Assembly (NCBI RefSeq): GCF_000519185.1
Contig: NZ_JAFA01000010.1
Span: 288-64,287, forward strand
DNA: 64,000 bases
Source: Paraburkholderia nodosa DSM 21604
GTDB taxonomy: Bacteria; Pseudomonadota; Gammaproteobacteria; Burkholderiales; Burkholderiaceae
Reading direction: 5' to 3'
The position numbers were made by a program, and so were the translations under genes. The notes beneath the pieces were generated by a model, which did not search any database, was not told the DNA's origin, and was given only the letters and a program-made list of their open reading frames with translations. This document shows positions 44,217 to 51,731 of this stretch, piece by piece. The first letter of the stretch is position 1, and each line of letters starts with the position of its first letter.

Positions 44217-45254
44217 TCAGAACAGGAAGCTGCTCACGTTGAACGACATACCGGCGCTGCCGACCCAGCACATCGCCCTGTCGCCCCGCTTTAGCTTCCC
44301 GGTCTCCTTGGCCATTGAAATCGCGGCCGGAATCGAGGCGGAAACGAGATTTCCGGTATCCGGATAGATGTGATACATCTTATCGTCGATGCCTGCCTTC
44401 ACGCCGTAGCCGTGCCACGCGGCCTTTGAGGAGGCGTGCGTAAACACGATGTCGATGTCTTTTTTGGGAACGGCCAGTCTGGAGAAGACTTCGGAAAGCT
44501 CATCTGAATTTTTGTGCAGTTCGTGGCCGAACGAGGTGAACCGCATTTCGCCGTTCTTGCCGATACGGTCGGTGGGGTGGCAATACCCCTCGTAGCCAGG
44601 AATCGGAATCGTGCACAGGTCCGAGACATCCGGCTTGCCGCGAAACGCAAAGCTGAAGTTGTCCGGCTCCTTCGCCACCACCAGCGTGGCCGTCGCCGCT
44701 TCGCCTATCGTAAACGACGGCAGCGTGTATTCGACCTGGGCGTGATGCTTGAGCGCGAAATTCGAAGGATAGAGCGGTCCCCCTGCGAGCATATTGAATT
44801 CGGCATTCACGATCATCGCGTTTTTATACTGGCCGGTCTTGAAGAGGCTGTCGACAATCGACATGGCCCGCGTCCAGCTCATGCAGGCATCGACAACATC
44901 GAAACATTCGGCATTACCAAAGCCGAGCGTGCTCGCCATCATGTGACTGTTGCCCGGCTCGAGGAACCCTCTGCCGATGCCGACGAAGATGAACAGCTCG
45001 ATGTGCTCCGGCCTCAGATACGTTTCCGACAACACCTTGCGCGTCGCCATCGCGACGTGATCGATCGGCGACTCATGGCTGTCGCACCAGCGACGATGGA
45101 CCAGACCGCTCCGGTCAAGCAGTGTCTTGATGGTTCGCACGGTCCTGTCGATGTCGCCATCGAAAGCCGTAGAGTGGGACCGGATCATATCGACAACTTC
45201 TTCGTTCGTGACGACCCTCGAAGGGAGACTGACTGCGACGTTCTTGATAAGCAT
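44217..45254 (-). CDS. Ketoacyl-ACP synthase III-like enzyme next to a CqsS-like kinase
   Basis: About 345 residues from MLIKNVAVSLPSR; a longer frame is mostly low-complexity. Thiolase-fold KAS III with complete triad: Cys124 in DVVDACMSWTRAM, His273 in IVFTHASSKAAW, Asn302 in DTGNLVSASIPAA. The window FGHELHKNSDELSEVFSRL and the SASIP end are typical of FabH-like condensing enzymes outside primary FabH. It joins two acyl or acyl-CoA units and releases a beta-keto product or ester. No acyl-carrier or other fatty-acid gene is near. The kinase gene begins 28 bp downstream, so one transcript is likely; I infer it makes the kinase's ligand. Confidence 0.85.
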   Translation of the reverse strand: MLIKNVAVSLPSRVVTNEEVVDMIRSHSTAFDGDIDRTVRTIKTLLDRSGLVHRRWCDSHESPIDHVAMATRKVLSETYLRPEHIELFIFVGIGRGFLEPGNSHMMASTLGFGNAECFDVVDACMSWTRAMSIVDSLFKTGQYKNAMIVNAEFNMLAGGPLYPSNFALKHHAQVEYTLPSFTIGEAATATLVVAKEPDNFSFAFRGKPDVSDLCTIPIPGYEGYCHPTDRIGKNGEMRFTSFGHELHKNSDELSEVFSRLAVPKKDIDIVFTHASSKAAWHGYGVKAGIDDKMYHIYPDTGNLVSASIPAAISMAKETGKLKRGDRAMCWVGSAGMSFNVSSFLF

Positions 45255-45500
45255 AGAGAATCCGTGAATCGCGAAAAGATGGATGAGTAAAGGTCTCGCG
45301 CGTATGGCACGCGGATACCTGGACACCAGATATCCGGCCGGACGGCCCCCGTACGTTAGCGCCCCCACCGTTTATCACGAATTTTCCCTCTTCCCTACGC
45401 GTTGACTTTCAGCGGCCGGACCTCGAGCGCCCGGCGCTCGTCGCCATGCTCCCGGGAGCCTGCCTGCCGCCCTCCCATCCTTTCAATTCACCTTTTGACT

Positions 45501-45581
45501 GCCTGAGCCGTTCGGCGACGGCTCAGGCTTCACTGCTCATGTTCGGTGCATACTTCGCGGGAGTCACCCCGAACGAAGTAT
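45501..45581. other. Highly structured intergenic segment (nested hairpins)
   Basis: The 508-bp gap between the KAS III-like gene and the AraC-type gene holds no coding frame. An 11-bp perfect stem, GCCTGAGCCGT/ACGGCTCAGGC (45501-45511 with 45518-45528), has a 6-base loop but no T-run after it. Next, GTTCGG (45541-45546) can pair with CCGAAC (45569-45574), while ATACTTCG (45550-45557) can pair with CGAAGTAT (45574-45581): interleaved, so either alternative folds or a pseudoknot. It could be a leader element, a small RNA or a double terminator. Confidence 0.5.
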
Positions 45582-45762
45582 CGGCAACAGTGAGTGAAAC
45601 TTGAGAGTCGGGCGATCCCGTACTGCGCACCTGCGCAAGACCGGCTTAATGACCTGGAGTCTTATCAGGCAGGCCGTCAGGAGATTGAGCAAGCGCGGCT
45701 AGGCGCGATAGTTCAACCCTAAGCGACCATAACGCCTGTCGCACCATCCAGATATCCAGACC

Positions 45763-46635
45763 ATGCAAGCTCACGTTGACGCCACTCGCGCTTACACGAA
45801 GCGCTTCGATTCCGTACTCGCCTACATCGAAACGAATCTCGATGGGGATCTCTCAGTGGAAACGCTGAGTCGCGTCGCGAACTTCTCGAAGTTTCATTTT
45901 CATCGGCAGTTTGCCGCCTATGTGGGAGTGCCAGTCGCACGCTTCGTGCAACTGATGCGCCTGCGCAAGGCGGCACAACGCCTGGCTTCACGTGAGTTCT
46001 GTTCGGTGCTCGATGCCGCATACGACGCAGGCTTCGACAGCCCCGAAGCCTTCAGTCGCGCTTTCAAGCGCGCATTCGGCACGTCGCCGAGTGCGTTTCG
46101 CGAGCATCCGAACTGGCAGATCTGGAGCGCGACTTTTGTCGTCCCCTATTTTTCGAGGAAACTCACCATGCAAGTCCAGATCGTCGATTTTTCTGCAACG
46201 CGCGTCGCCGCGCTTGAACATTGCGGACCCACCGGGCTCGTCAACGAGAGCGTGCGCAAGTTCATTGACTGGCGAAAGCAAAGCGGGCAATCCCCGGTTA
46301 CGTCGAGCAGGACGTTTGGTATTCCGCGCAATAATCCGGATACGACGCCGGGAGAGGCATTTCGCTTCGATATCTGCGGCGAGATCGACGAACCGGTCGC
46401 AGCGAATGTCTACGGTATCCGCGAACTCGTCATTCCGGGCGGCCGGTGTGCCGTGGTTCGGCATACCGGGTCGACGGACCACGTCGGCGAAACAATCTAT
46501 CCGGTCTATCGCGACTGGCTGCCTGCAAGCGGAGAAGAACTGCGGGACCACCCGCTGTTCTTTCACTATCTAAGTGTGTTTCCGGAAACGCCGCAGGACC
46601 AGTGGCAGACCGACATCTACATTCCCCTCGTGTGA
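45763..46635 (+). CDS. AraC-family regulator with GyrI-like effector domain
   Basis: A 290-residue protein with the AraC HTH pair at the N-terminus (LSVETLSRVANFSKFHFHRQFAAYVG, SVLDAAYDAGFDSPEAFSRAFKRAFGTSP) and a GyrI-like ligand domain from about residue 125 (VQIVDFSATRVAALEHCGP, PGGRCAVVRHTGSTDHV, PLFFHYLSVFPETP). Same architecture as Rob and SoxS-like multidrug-responsive regulators. Its target is not obvious. Its 3' end is 61 bp from an IS fragment. Confidence 0.9.
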   Translation: MQAHVDATRAYTKRFDSVLAYIETNLDGDLSVETLSRVANFSKFHFHRQFAAYVGVPVARFVQLMRLRKAAQRLASREFCSVLDAAYDAGFDSPEAFSRAFKRAFGTSPSAFREHPNWQIWSATFVVPYFSRKLTMQVQIVDFSATRVAALEHCGPTGLVNESVRKFIDWRKQSGQSPVTSSRTFGIPRNNPDTTPGEAFRFDICGEIDEPVAANVYGIRELVIPGGRCAVVRHTGSTDHVGETIYPVYRDWLPASGEELRDHPLFFHYLSVFPETPQDQWQTDIYIPLV

Positions 46636-46696
46636 GCGGAGGCAGTCGAGCGCGGCGACCACGTGGTCGCCGCGTGCTTCCGACACGCGTGCCTTA

Positions 46697-46958
46697 GGGA
46701 TCGTGTTCAGAACTCGTTTGCCGCACCGAGCCATCAACATAGAGCCGATGTGGTGCAGGCGATGCGCCACCTGGCTCGAATGCAGCGCGACATTCGGCAT
46801 AAAGAAGGCGCCGATTGTCTGCGCGCGGGCGGCTTTTGCGCTCATGCAATAGCCTCGCCCATCAGTCGTCCACGCATCATCCATAGGTTGCTCAGGGCGA
46901 ACAGCGTATGCAATTGCTGCGTGTTCTTCATCAGGCCGCGATAGCGCACTTTCAGATG
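46697..46958 (-). mobile_element. 262-bp end fragment of an IS5-family element
   Basis: The segment is a near-identical inverted copy of the right end of the element at 50800-51731, beginning with GGATCGTGTTCAGAACTCG (terminal repeat) next to a TTAG target site at 46693-46696. It covers the transposase C-terminus in minus orientation and stops after CATCTGAAAG. Differences from the other copy are few (one in the repeat, a GC dinucleotide, one C/T), so duplication was recent. It supplies the last codon and stop of the TetR gene. Confidence 0.85.
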
Positions 46959-47584
46959 CGACTGTGCGCGGCGATGAACATGGTGACGGCCGACCGGCAA
47001 TAGGATTCGATTTCGTTGTCGTCCTCTGCTTTCGCCTCATCGAAGCGTGCGATAAGCAGGAGATCGGATCCTTTGAAAAGCGCGGCAAACAAGCGGGCGG
47101 ACCTGAGAGCATCGGGTACGTTCAGAATCGCTTTCGCGTGTAACTGACGCAACAGGGCCTCGATTTGGGCGATGACATAGGCGGGCCCGGCTTCGTAATG
47201 AAGCTTACTTAACGACTTTTGATTCGTCTTGTCGGCCAAGACCATGGCTTCGACACTGCGGACGTCCGGGCTCAACAGCGTGCGAAGCAGGGATGATCCC
47301 ACCGCCATGAGCTGATCTTCGGCCGAACCGTCGACGCCTTCAAAAAGGGCCTGTGGTGCAAACCGATGGCAGTGGGCCGCCATGGCCGCGCTGAACAGCG
47401 CCTCCTTGTTCTCGAAGTGCCGATAGATGCTTAGCTTGGATATCTTCGCCCGCTGGGCGACCTTGTCCATTGTCGTCGCTTGAAAACCCAGTTCCATAAA
47501 GAGTTCGCTCGCGGCGTCGACTACCGTTTGGCCAAGCGCCTCGTTGGCGGGCCGGCCGCGCCGCCCCTGCTTTTTTTCGATCAT
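46952..47584 (-). CDS. TetR-family regulator truncated at its last codons by an IS fragment
   Basis: 210 residues. HTH: TVVDAASELFMELGFQATTMDKVAQRAKISKLSIYRHFENKEALFSA; C-terminal ligand domain of the TetR_C_AefR-like sort (LSPDVRSVEAMVLADKTN, LFAALFKGSDLLLIARFD). The final Ile codon and TGA (46952-46957) come from the IS remnant, so the native tail is lost, though most of the length is kept. Divergent from the flavoprotein operon; GATACC/GGTATC repeats between them are probable operators. Confidence 0.88.
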   Translation of the reverse strand: MIEKKQGRRGRPANEALGQTVVDAASELFMELGFQATTMDKVAQRAKISKLSIYRHFENKEALFSAAMAAHCHRFAPQALFEGVDGSAEDQLMAVGSSLLRTLLSPDVRSVEAMVLADKTNQKSLSKLHYEAGPAYVIAQIEALLRQLHAKAILNVPDALRSARLFAALFKGSDLLLIARFDEAKAEDDNEIESYCRSAVTMFIAAHSRI

Positions 47585-47598
47585 GCAAATTCCAGTAC

Positions 47599-47641
47599 TT
47601 GACGGTATCTTAATTTCTTAATTATGATACCGCATGGTATC
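47599..47641 (+). promoter_or_regulatory. Cargo promoter with TetR-type operator
   Basis: TTGACG (47599-47604) and TATGAT (47623-47628) with 18 bp between them form a plausible promoter toward the flavoprotein genes. GGTATC (47604-47609), GATACC (47626-47631) and GGTATC (47636-47641) form inverted repeats: GATACC-GCAT-GGTATC overlaps the -10 box, the outer pair spans the spacer. Likely bound by the adjacent TetR-type protein. Confidence 0.65.
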
Positions 47642-47844
47642 TTAAATTTGCAAGCCAATGAGTAGGTTTCAACATGTTCTTCAATCAAGTTTCCACGGGC
47701 CGCCCGGCGATATCGAAGGCGGCGTTGTCCTGCCGGTCAACGCCGTGATGGGCAACTCGCCGATGCCGAAGCCCTGCTCGCTGCCCGTCTCGATCGCGTA
47801 TCGCATGACGATAACGCGCCGGCCTACGAAACAAGGAGATTTCC

Positions 47845-47964
47845 ATGAAACGACGATCCCTATTGAAACCGGCCGCGCTTTCCACCACCGGCCTCGCCCA
47901 GGCACAGTCCACCGCCAAGCCCAGCACCTTCCATCGACAACACGGAGCCCATTACCATGAATGA
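47845..47964 (+). CDS. 39-aa remnant or leader peptide overlapping the flavoprotein gene
   Basis: Starts with ATG after an excellent AAGGAG and reads MKRRSLLKPAALSTTGLAQA, like the front of a twin-arginine-type signal peptide, but the rest (STAKPSTFHRQHGAHYHE) is not a mature protein. It ends at TGA 47962-47964, eight bases into the flavoprotein gene, whose ATG is at 47957. So it is probably the remnant of a deleted exported protein that now provides translational coupling. The stretch 47658-47844 before it also looks like decayed coding sequence. Confidence 0.5.
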   Translation: MKRRSLLKPAALSTTGLAQAQSTAKPSTFHRQHGAHYHE

Positions 47965-48850
47965 CGTCATCATCATCGGCGGCAGCTTTGCCGGCCTTGC
48001 CGCCGCCCTGCAGCTCGGCCGTGCTCGCCGCAAGGTCGTCGTTCTCGATACCGGCCGGCCGCGCAACCGCTTCGCCGGCCACTCACATGGCCTCCTCGGC
48101 CACGATCACAAGCCACCGCTGGACATCCTGGCCGAGGCGCGGCAGCAACTGGCGCGCTATCCCACAGTCAGGCTGGTCACTGCCCGGGCCGAGAGCGTGT
48201 CTGGCGCCATCGACGATTTCTGCGTCGTGACAGACGATGATGAAAGCCTAAGGGCACGTCGCCTGATCCTGAGCTATGGCGTCGTTGATCAGATGCCTGA
48301 CGTCCCGGGCTTTGCCGGAAGCTGGGGCACGTCCATTGTGCCCTGCCCCTATTGCGACGGCTTTGAAGTCGCCGGCCAGCATTGGGGCCTCGTCTGGTCG
48401 GGGCCGCCGTCGCACAACTATGTCAGGCTGTACCACGATTGGACCGGCACGTTGACGGTCTTCGCCGATGGTCGCGACATTGCGCCCGATATCCGCGCCG
48501 ATCTGGCGCGCCGCAAAATACCTGTCGTTGATGGCCGGATCACGGAAATCGCCCGTTACGAAGGCCAGAATGCCACCGTCAAGCTCGGCACCGAACTCAG
48601 TGTCGCAGTCGATATCTTGTTCGCGCATCCGCGCAACAAGCCGTCCGCAAGCCTGCATGAATCACTGGGACTCGCCACGGTCGATACCCCACTCGGCATT
48701 GCCATCAAGGTCGACGAGCGCCGCGAAACCAGCACGCCCGGCATCTACGCTGCCGGCGACCTCGCCAACCCAGCCATGGCCTCGGTCACCACGGCAATAT
48801 CGCACGGCGCGACGGCCGGTATCTCCGCCCAGCAGTCGATGCTGGTTTGA
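47957..48850 (+). CDS. Thioredoxin-reductase-like NAD(P)/FAD oxidoreductase
   Basis: 297 residues. FAD motif VIIIGGSFAGLAAALQL, redox CxxC in CPYCDGFEV, second GxG region altered (GLVWSGPPSHNYVRLYHDW, where thioredoxin reductases have GGGxSA), and C-terminal GIYAAGDLANP. The altered NADPH motif suggests it may not reduce thioredoxin. Such proteins also act as dithiol oxidases in natural product pathways. First full gene of a TetR-controlled cargo with a hydrolase (11 bp downstream) and methyltransferase. Confidence 0.88.
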   Translation: MNDVIIIGGSFAGLAAALQLGRARRKVVVLDTGRPRNRFAGHSHGLLGHDHKPPLDILAEARQQLARYPTVRLVTARAESVSGAIDDFCVVTDDDESLRARRLILSYGVVDQMPDVPGFAGSWGTSIVPCPYCDGFEVAGQHWGLVWSGPPSHNYVRLYHDWTGTLTVFADGRDIAPDIRADLARRKIPVVDGRITEIARYEGQNATVKLGTELSVAVDILFAHPRNKPSASLHESLGLATVDTPLGIAIKVDERRETSTPGIYAAGDLANPAMASVTTAISHGATAGISAQQSMLV

Positions 48851-48860
48851 GAAGACACCC

Positions 48861-49739
48861 ATGGAATTCGAACACGTCACTTTCGATCTACCACACGGCA
48901 CCTTTCACGCGCTGCAGGGTGGGGATCCCGGTGGCCAGGCGACGATCGTCTTGCACGGTTTCCCGGACCATCCACCGACCGCGAAGCCGTTCCTTGCCGA
49001 GCTCGGCCGCCGTGGACGTCACGTCGTTGCACCCTGGCTTCGCGGTTACGCGCCGTCGCCGACTGCGGGGCCGTTCGACTTCGCAGCCCTCACCAGCGAC
49101 GTGCTCGCGCTGATCGACCGCTGGTCTCCGGGGCGACCCGTAGAGTTGATTGGCCACGATTGGGGCGCCATGATTACATACGATGCCTGCGTCACAGCGC
49201 CGGAACGGATCGAACGCGCGGTCACGCTTGCAATCCCTCACCCGCTCACGTTCATGAGCCGGATTACGAAGCCGGCTCAGCTACGCCGGAGTTGGTACAT
49301 GGGGCTTTTTCAACTGCCTGGAAGCGGCTGGGTCGCCACCGCCCGCGATCTCGCCCTCATTGACCGCCTCTGGCGTCAGTGGTCGCCCGGCTTCTCGCTC
49401 GATCCTGCTCTCCAGGTGGAGCTACACGAGCATCTGCGGAAGAGCATGCCCGCGCCTCTAAAGTACTACCGGGCGATGCTGCGACCCGGCATGATTGGTG
49501 CGACGCGCCGCATGTCTCAGCCGATCACCGTGCCCCTGTTGCAGCTTCACGGTGCCAACGACGGCTGCATCCTCCCCGTGCAGGTCGACGACCGACATCG
49601 GTTCGCCGCCCGGCACGCGATGGAGGTCGTCCCAGACGTCGGCCACTTCCTGCACATCGAGGCCCCCGAGGCGATCGCGGAACGGATCGCGTCATGGAGC
49701 CGAGAAGCGTCATTTCACCGAGCGTCGATAAAAGGGTAG
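48861..49739 (+). CDS. Alpha/beta hydrolase, epoxide-hydrolase-like
   Basis: 292 residues. The oxyanion segment IVLHGFPDHPPTA and nucleophile elbow ELIGHDWGAMITYD carry Asp, not Ser, as in epoxide hydrolases and haloalkane dehalogenases; the catalytic base is His in VPDVGHFLHIEAPE and an acid in HGANDGCI. Follows the flavoprotein gene after 10 bases and precedes the methyltransferase by 33, so all three form one transcript. No signal peptide. Substrate unknown. Confidence 0.9.
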   Translation: MEFEHVTFDLPHGTFHALQGGDPGGQATIVLHGFPDHPPTAKPFLAELGRRGRHVVAPWLRGYAPSPTAGPFDFAALTSDVLALIDRWSPGRPVELIGHDWGAMITYDACVTAPERIERAVTLAIPHPLTFMSRITKPAQLRRSWYMGLFQLPGSGWVATARDLALIDRLWRQWSPGFSLDPALQVELHEHLRKSMPAPLKYYRAMLRPGMIGATRRMSQPITVPLLQLHGANDGCILPVQVDDRHRFAARHAMEVVPDVGHFLHIEAPEAIAERIASWSREASFHRASIKG

Positions 49740-49772
49740 CTAGTTAAGGACGAATTAGAGCAAGGAGATGAC

Positions 49773-50636
49773 ATGACAGAGCAAAATGCCTATCAGGTGG
49801 CCGACTGGAATCGTCAAAGCGGGGAGCGTTGGGTCGCCAACCAGGCCCGGCTCGATGCCATGGTGGCGGTGTTCGGCCAGGCCGCGATCGAAGCCGCCGC
49901 GCCCATGACGGGCGAACGCGTGCTGGACGTCGGCTGCGGCGCGGGCGCGTCGAGTCTGGCTCTGGCCGCCCGCGTCGGCGCAGGGGGCCAAGTGCTGGGC
50001 GTGGACATATCCGAACCGCTGATCGGCCGGGCGCGCGCGCTTGCGCCACAGGATACGCCGGTCCTGTTCCAGGTGGCCGACGCCAGCAGCGCAGAGCTGC
50101 CCGAGGACGCGTTCGACCTCCTGTTCTCGCGTTTCGGGGTGATGTTCTTCGACGATCCAATAGCGGCGTTCGCCCATATGCGACGCGCGCTGCGGCCAGG
50201 CGGGCGGGTCGCTTTCGTCTGCTGGCGCGGCGCGGCGGAAAACGATTGGGTGCGACTGCCGATGGGCGCGCTCAAGGGCATCGTCCCGCCAAGCGCGCTG
50301 TCCGATCCCGAAGCGCCCGGCCCATTTTCGTTCGGCGACCGGGGGCGCGTGGCACGCATCCTGACGGCGGCCGGCTTCACCGATATCGCTATCGCGCCCT
50401 TCGATGCTTCCGTCCCGTTCGGCGAGGGCGCGACGCGGGACGCGGCGATCGACGACGCGGTGAAGATGACGCTCGAGGTTGGGCCACTGTCGCGTGCGCT
50501 CGCTGATCAGCCCGACGACATCCGCGCCCGCGCCTCGACCGCGGTTCGTGCCGCCTTCGCGGGCCTCCCCGGCGAGCGGTCGGTGATGATCGACGGCGCG
50601 GCGTGGATCGTCATGGCACGCAATCCGGCAAGCTGA
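49773..50636 (+). CDS. Class I SAM-dependent methyltransferase in the IS-flanked cargo
   Basis: 287 residues, with CAAGGAG upstream of the start. Motif I ERVLDVGCGAGASSLALA, then VLGVDISEPL, FQVADASSAELPEDAFDLLFSRFGVMFF, and ALRPGGRVAFVCWR mark a Methyltransf_11/25 enzyme of the UbiE/Coq5-like kind. The N-terminal YQVADWNRQSGERWVANQ is frequent in uncharacterised methyltransferases of Burkholderiales and rhizobia. A hairpin terminator follows. Target unknown. Confidence 0.88.
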   Translation: MTEQNAYQVADWNRQSGERWVANQARLDAMVAVFGQAAIEAAAPMTGERVLDVGCGAGASSLALAARVGAGGQVLGVDISEPLIGRARALAPQDTPVLFQVADASSAELPEDAFDLLFSRFGVMFFDDPIAAFAHMRRALRPGGRVAFVCWRGAAENDWVRLPMGALKGIVPPSALSDPEAPGPFSFGDRGRVARILTAAGFTDIAIAPFDASVPFGEGATRDAAIDDAVKMTLEVGPLSRALADQPDDIRARASTAVRAAFAGLPGERSVMIDGAAWIVMARNPAS

Positions 50637-50652
50637 CAGGGATTAACAGGGG

Positions 50653-50684
50653 AGACGCCCCGCTCGGTGGAGCTGAGCGTCTTT
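50653..50684 (+). terminator. Candidate terminator of the cargo operon
   Basis: AGACGC (50653-50658) pairs with GCGTCT (50677-50682), with an inner GCTC/GAGC pairing and TTT after the stem. It lies 17 bases after the methyltransferase stop. Confidence 0.45.
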
Positions 50685-50799
50685 GGGCGCTCAGACTGAT
50701 GCCCATTCTGGTTTGGAAGCCGCCATTAGCGAGCTAGGGGCTTTGATGGCAGGGTACAGCGTTTGCGCGACACTCGAAAACGTTGGTGCACGTGCTTAG

Positions 50800-51731
50800 G
50801 GATACTATTCAAAACTTTTGCCGGCCTCGCCAGTCGGAGAAGGATTCCCGAACAGAGAGAAGTCCATGAAGCAAAGCGACGGGCTGGGTGGGATGAGCCG
50901 GTTGCCGGACCGGGTCAGCATTTTGCACTTTCGGCATGTGCTGGAGCGGCACCAACTGGCAGAGCAATTTTTGCACACTGTCAACGCGCAATTCAGTGCC
51001 AAACGTTATTTGCTCAAGGAGGGCACAGCGGTGGACGCCACGCTAATTGCTGCGCCGAGTTCGACGAAGAACCGAAGCGGCGAGTGGGACCCCGAGATGC
51101 ACCAGAGCAAGAAGGGCAACCAGTGGCACTTCGGCATGAAGGCGCATATCGGTGTCGATGCGGATTCGGGGCTGGTGCACACCGTTGCGGGCACCGCTGC
51201 CAACGTCAACGACGTGACGCAGGCGCATGCGCTGGTGCATGGCACGGAGGCCGACGTCTTTGGCGATGCCGGCTATCAGGGCATAGACAAGCGCGAAGAG
51301 ACGCAGAAGCTGAAGGTGCGTTGGCACGTGGCAGTGCGCCCTGGCAAGCGACGCGCGTTGGACAAGGCCACAGTGGTGGGCAAGCTCGCCGATGAACTTG
51401 AGCGCGTCAAGGCGCGCATCCGCGCCAAGGCTGAACGCCCGTTCCGCGTCATCAAGCGCCAGTTCGGACATCTGAAAGTGCGCTATCGCGGCCTGATGAA
51501 GAACACGCAGCAATTGCATACGCTGTTCGCCCTGAACAACCTATGGATGATGCGTGGACGACTGATGGGCGAGGCTATTGCATGAGCGCAAAAGCCGCCC
51601 GCGCGCGCAGACAATCGGCGCCTTCTTTATGCCGAATGTCGCGCTGCATTCGAGCCAGGTGGCGCATCGCCTGCACCACATCGGCTCTATGTTGATGGCT
51701 CGGTGCGGCAAACGAGTTCTGAACACCATCC
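50800..51731 (+). mobile_element. IS5-family insertion sequence with internal deletion (932 bp)
   Basis: Flanked by the target repeat TTAG (50796-50799 and 51732-51735), fitting the YTAR preference of the IS5 subgroup. Left end GGATACTATTCAAAACTT and right end (reverse strand) GGATGGTGTTCAGAACTC are imperfect inverted repeats. Inside is one transposase frame lacking its N-terminal portion. Relatives are about 1.2 kb, so about 240 bp are missing. Noncoding tail 51586-51731 matches the fragment at 46697-46958 in inverted orientation. Confidence 0.88.
50866..51585 (+). pseudogene. IS5-family transposase with N-terminal internal deletion
   Basis: 239 codons. The start MKQSDGLGGMSRLPDRVSILHFRH jumps from the family's opening residues to the segment before the DDE core; the conserved helical region (roughly 80 residues around PWxxL...GRPP...MLRIYF) is absent. 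The catalytic core is present: AVDATLIAAPSS, VFGDAGYQG and ERPFRVIKRQFGHLKVRYRG. It would lack the DNA-binding half and be inactive in cis, but might be mobilised by an intact copy elsewhere. Confidence 0.85.
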
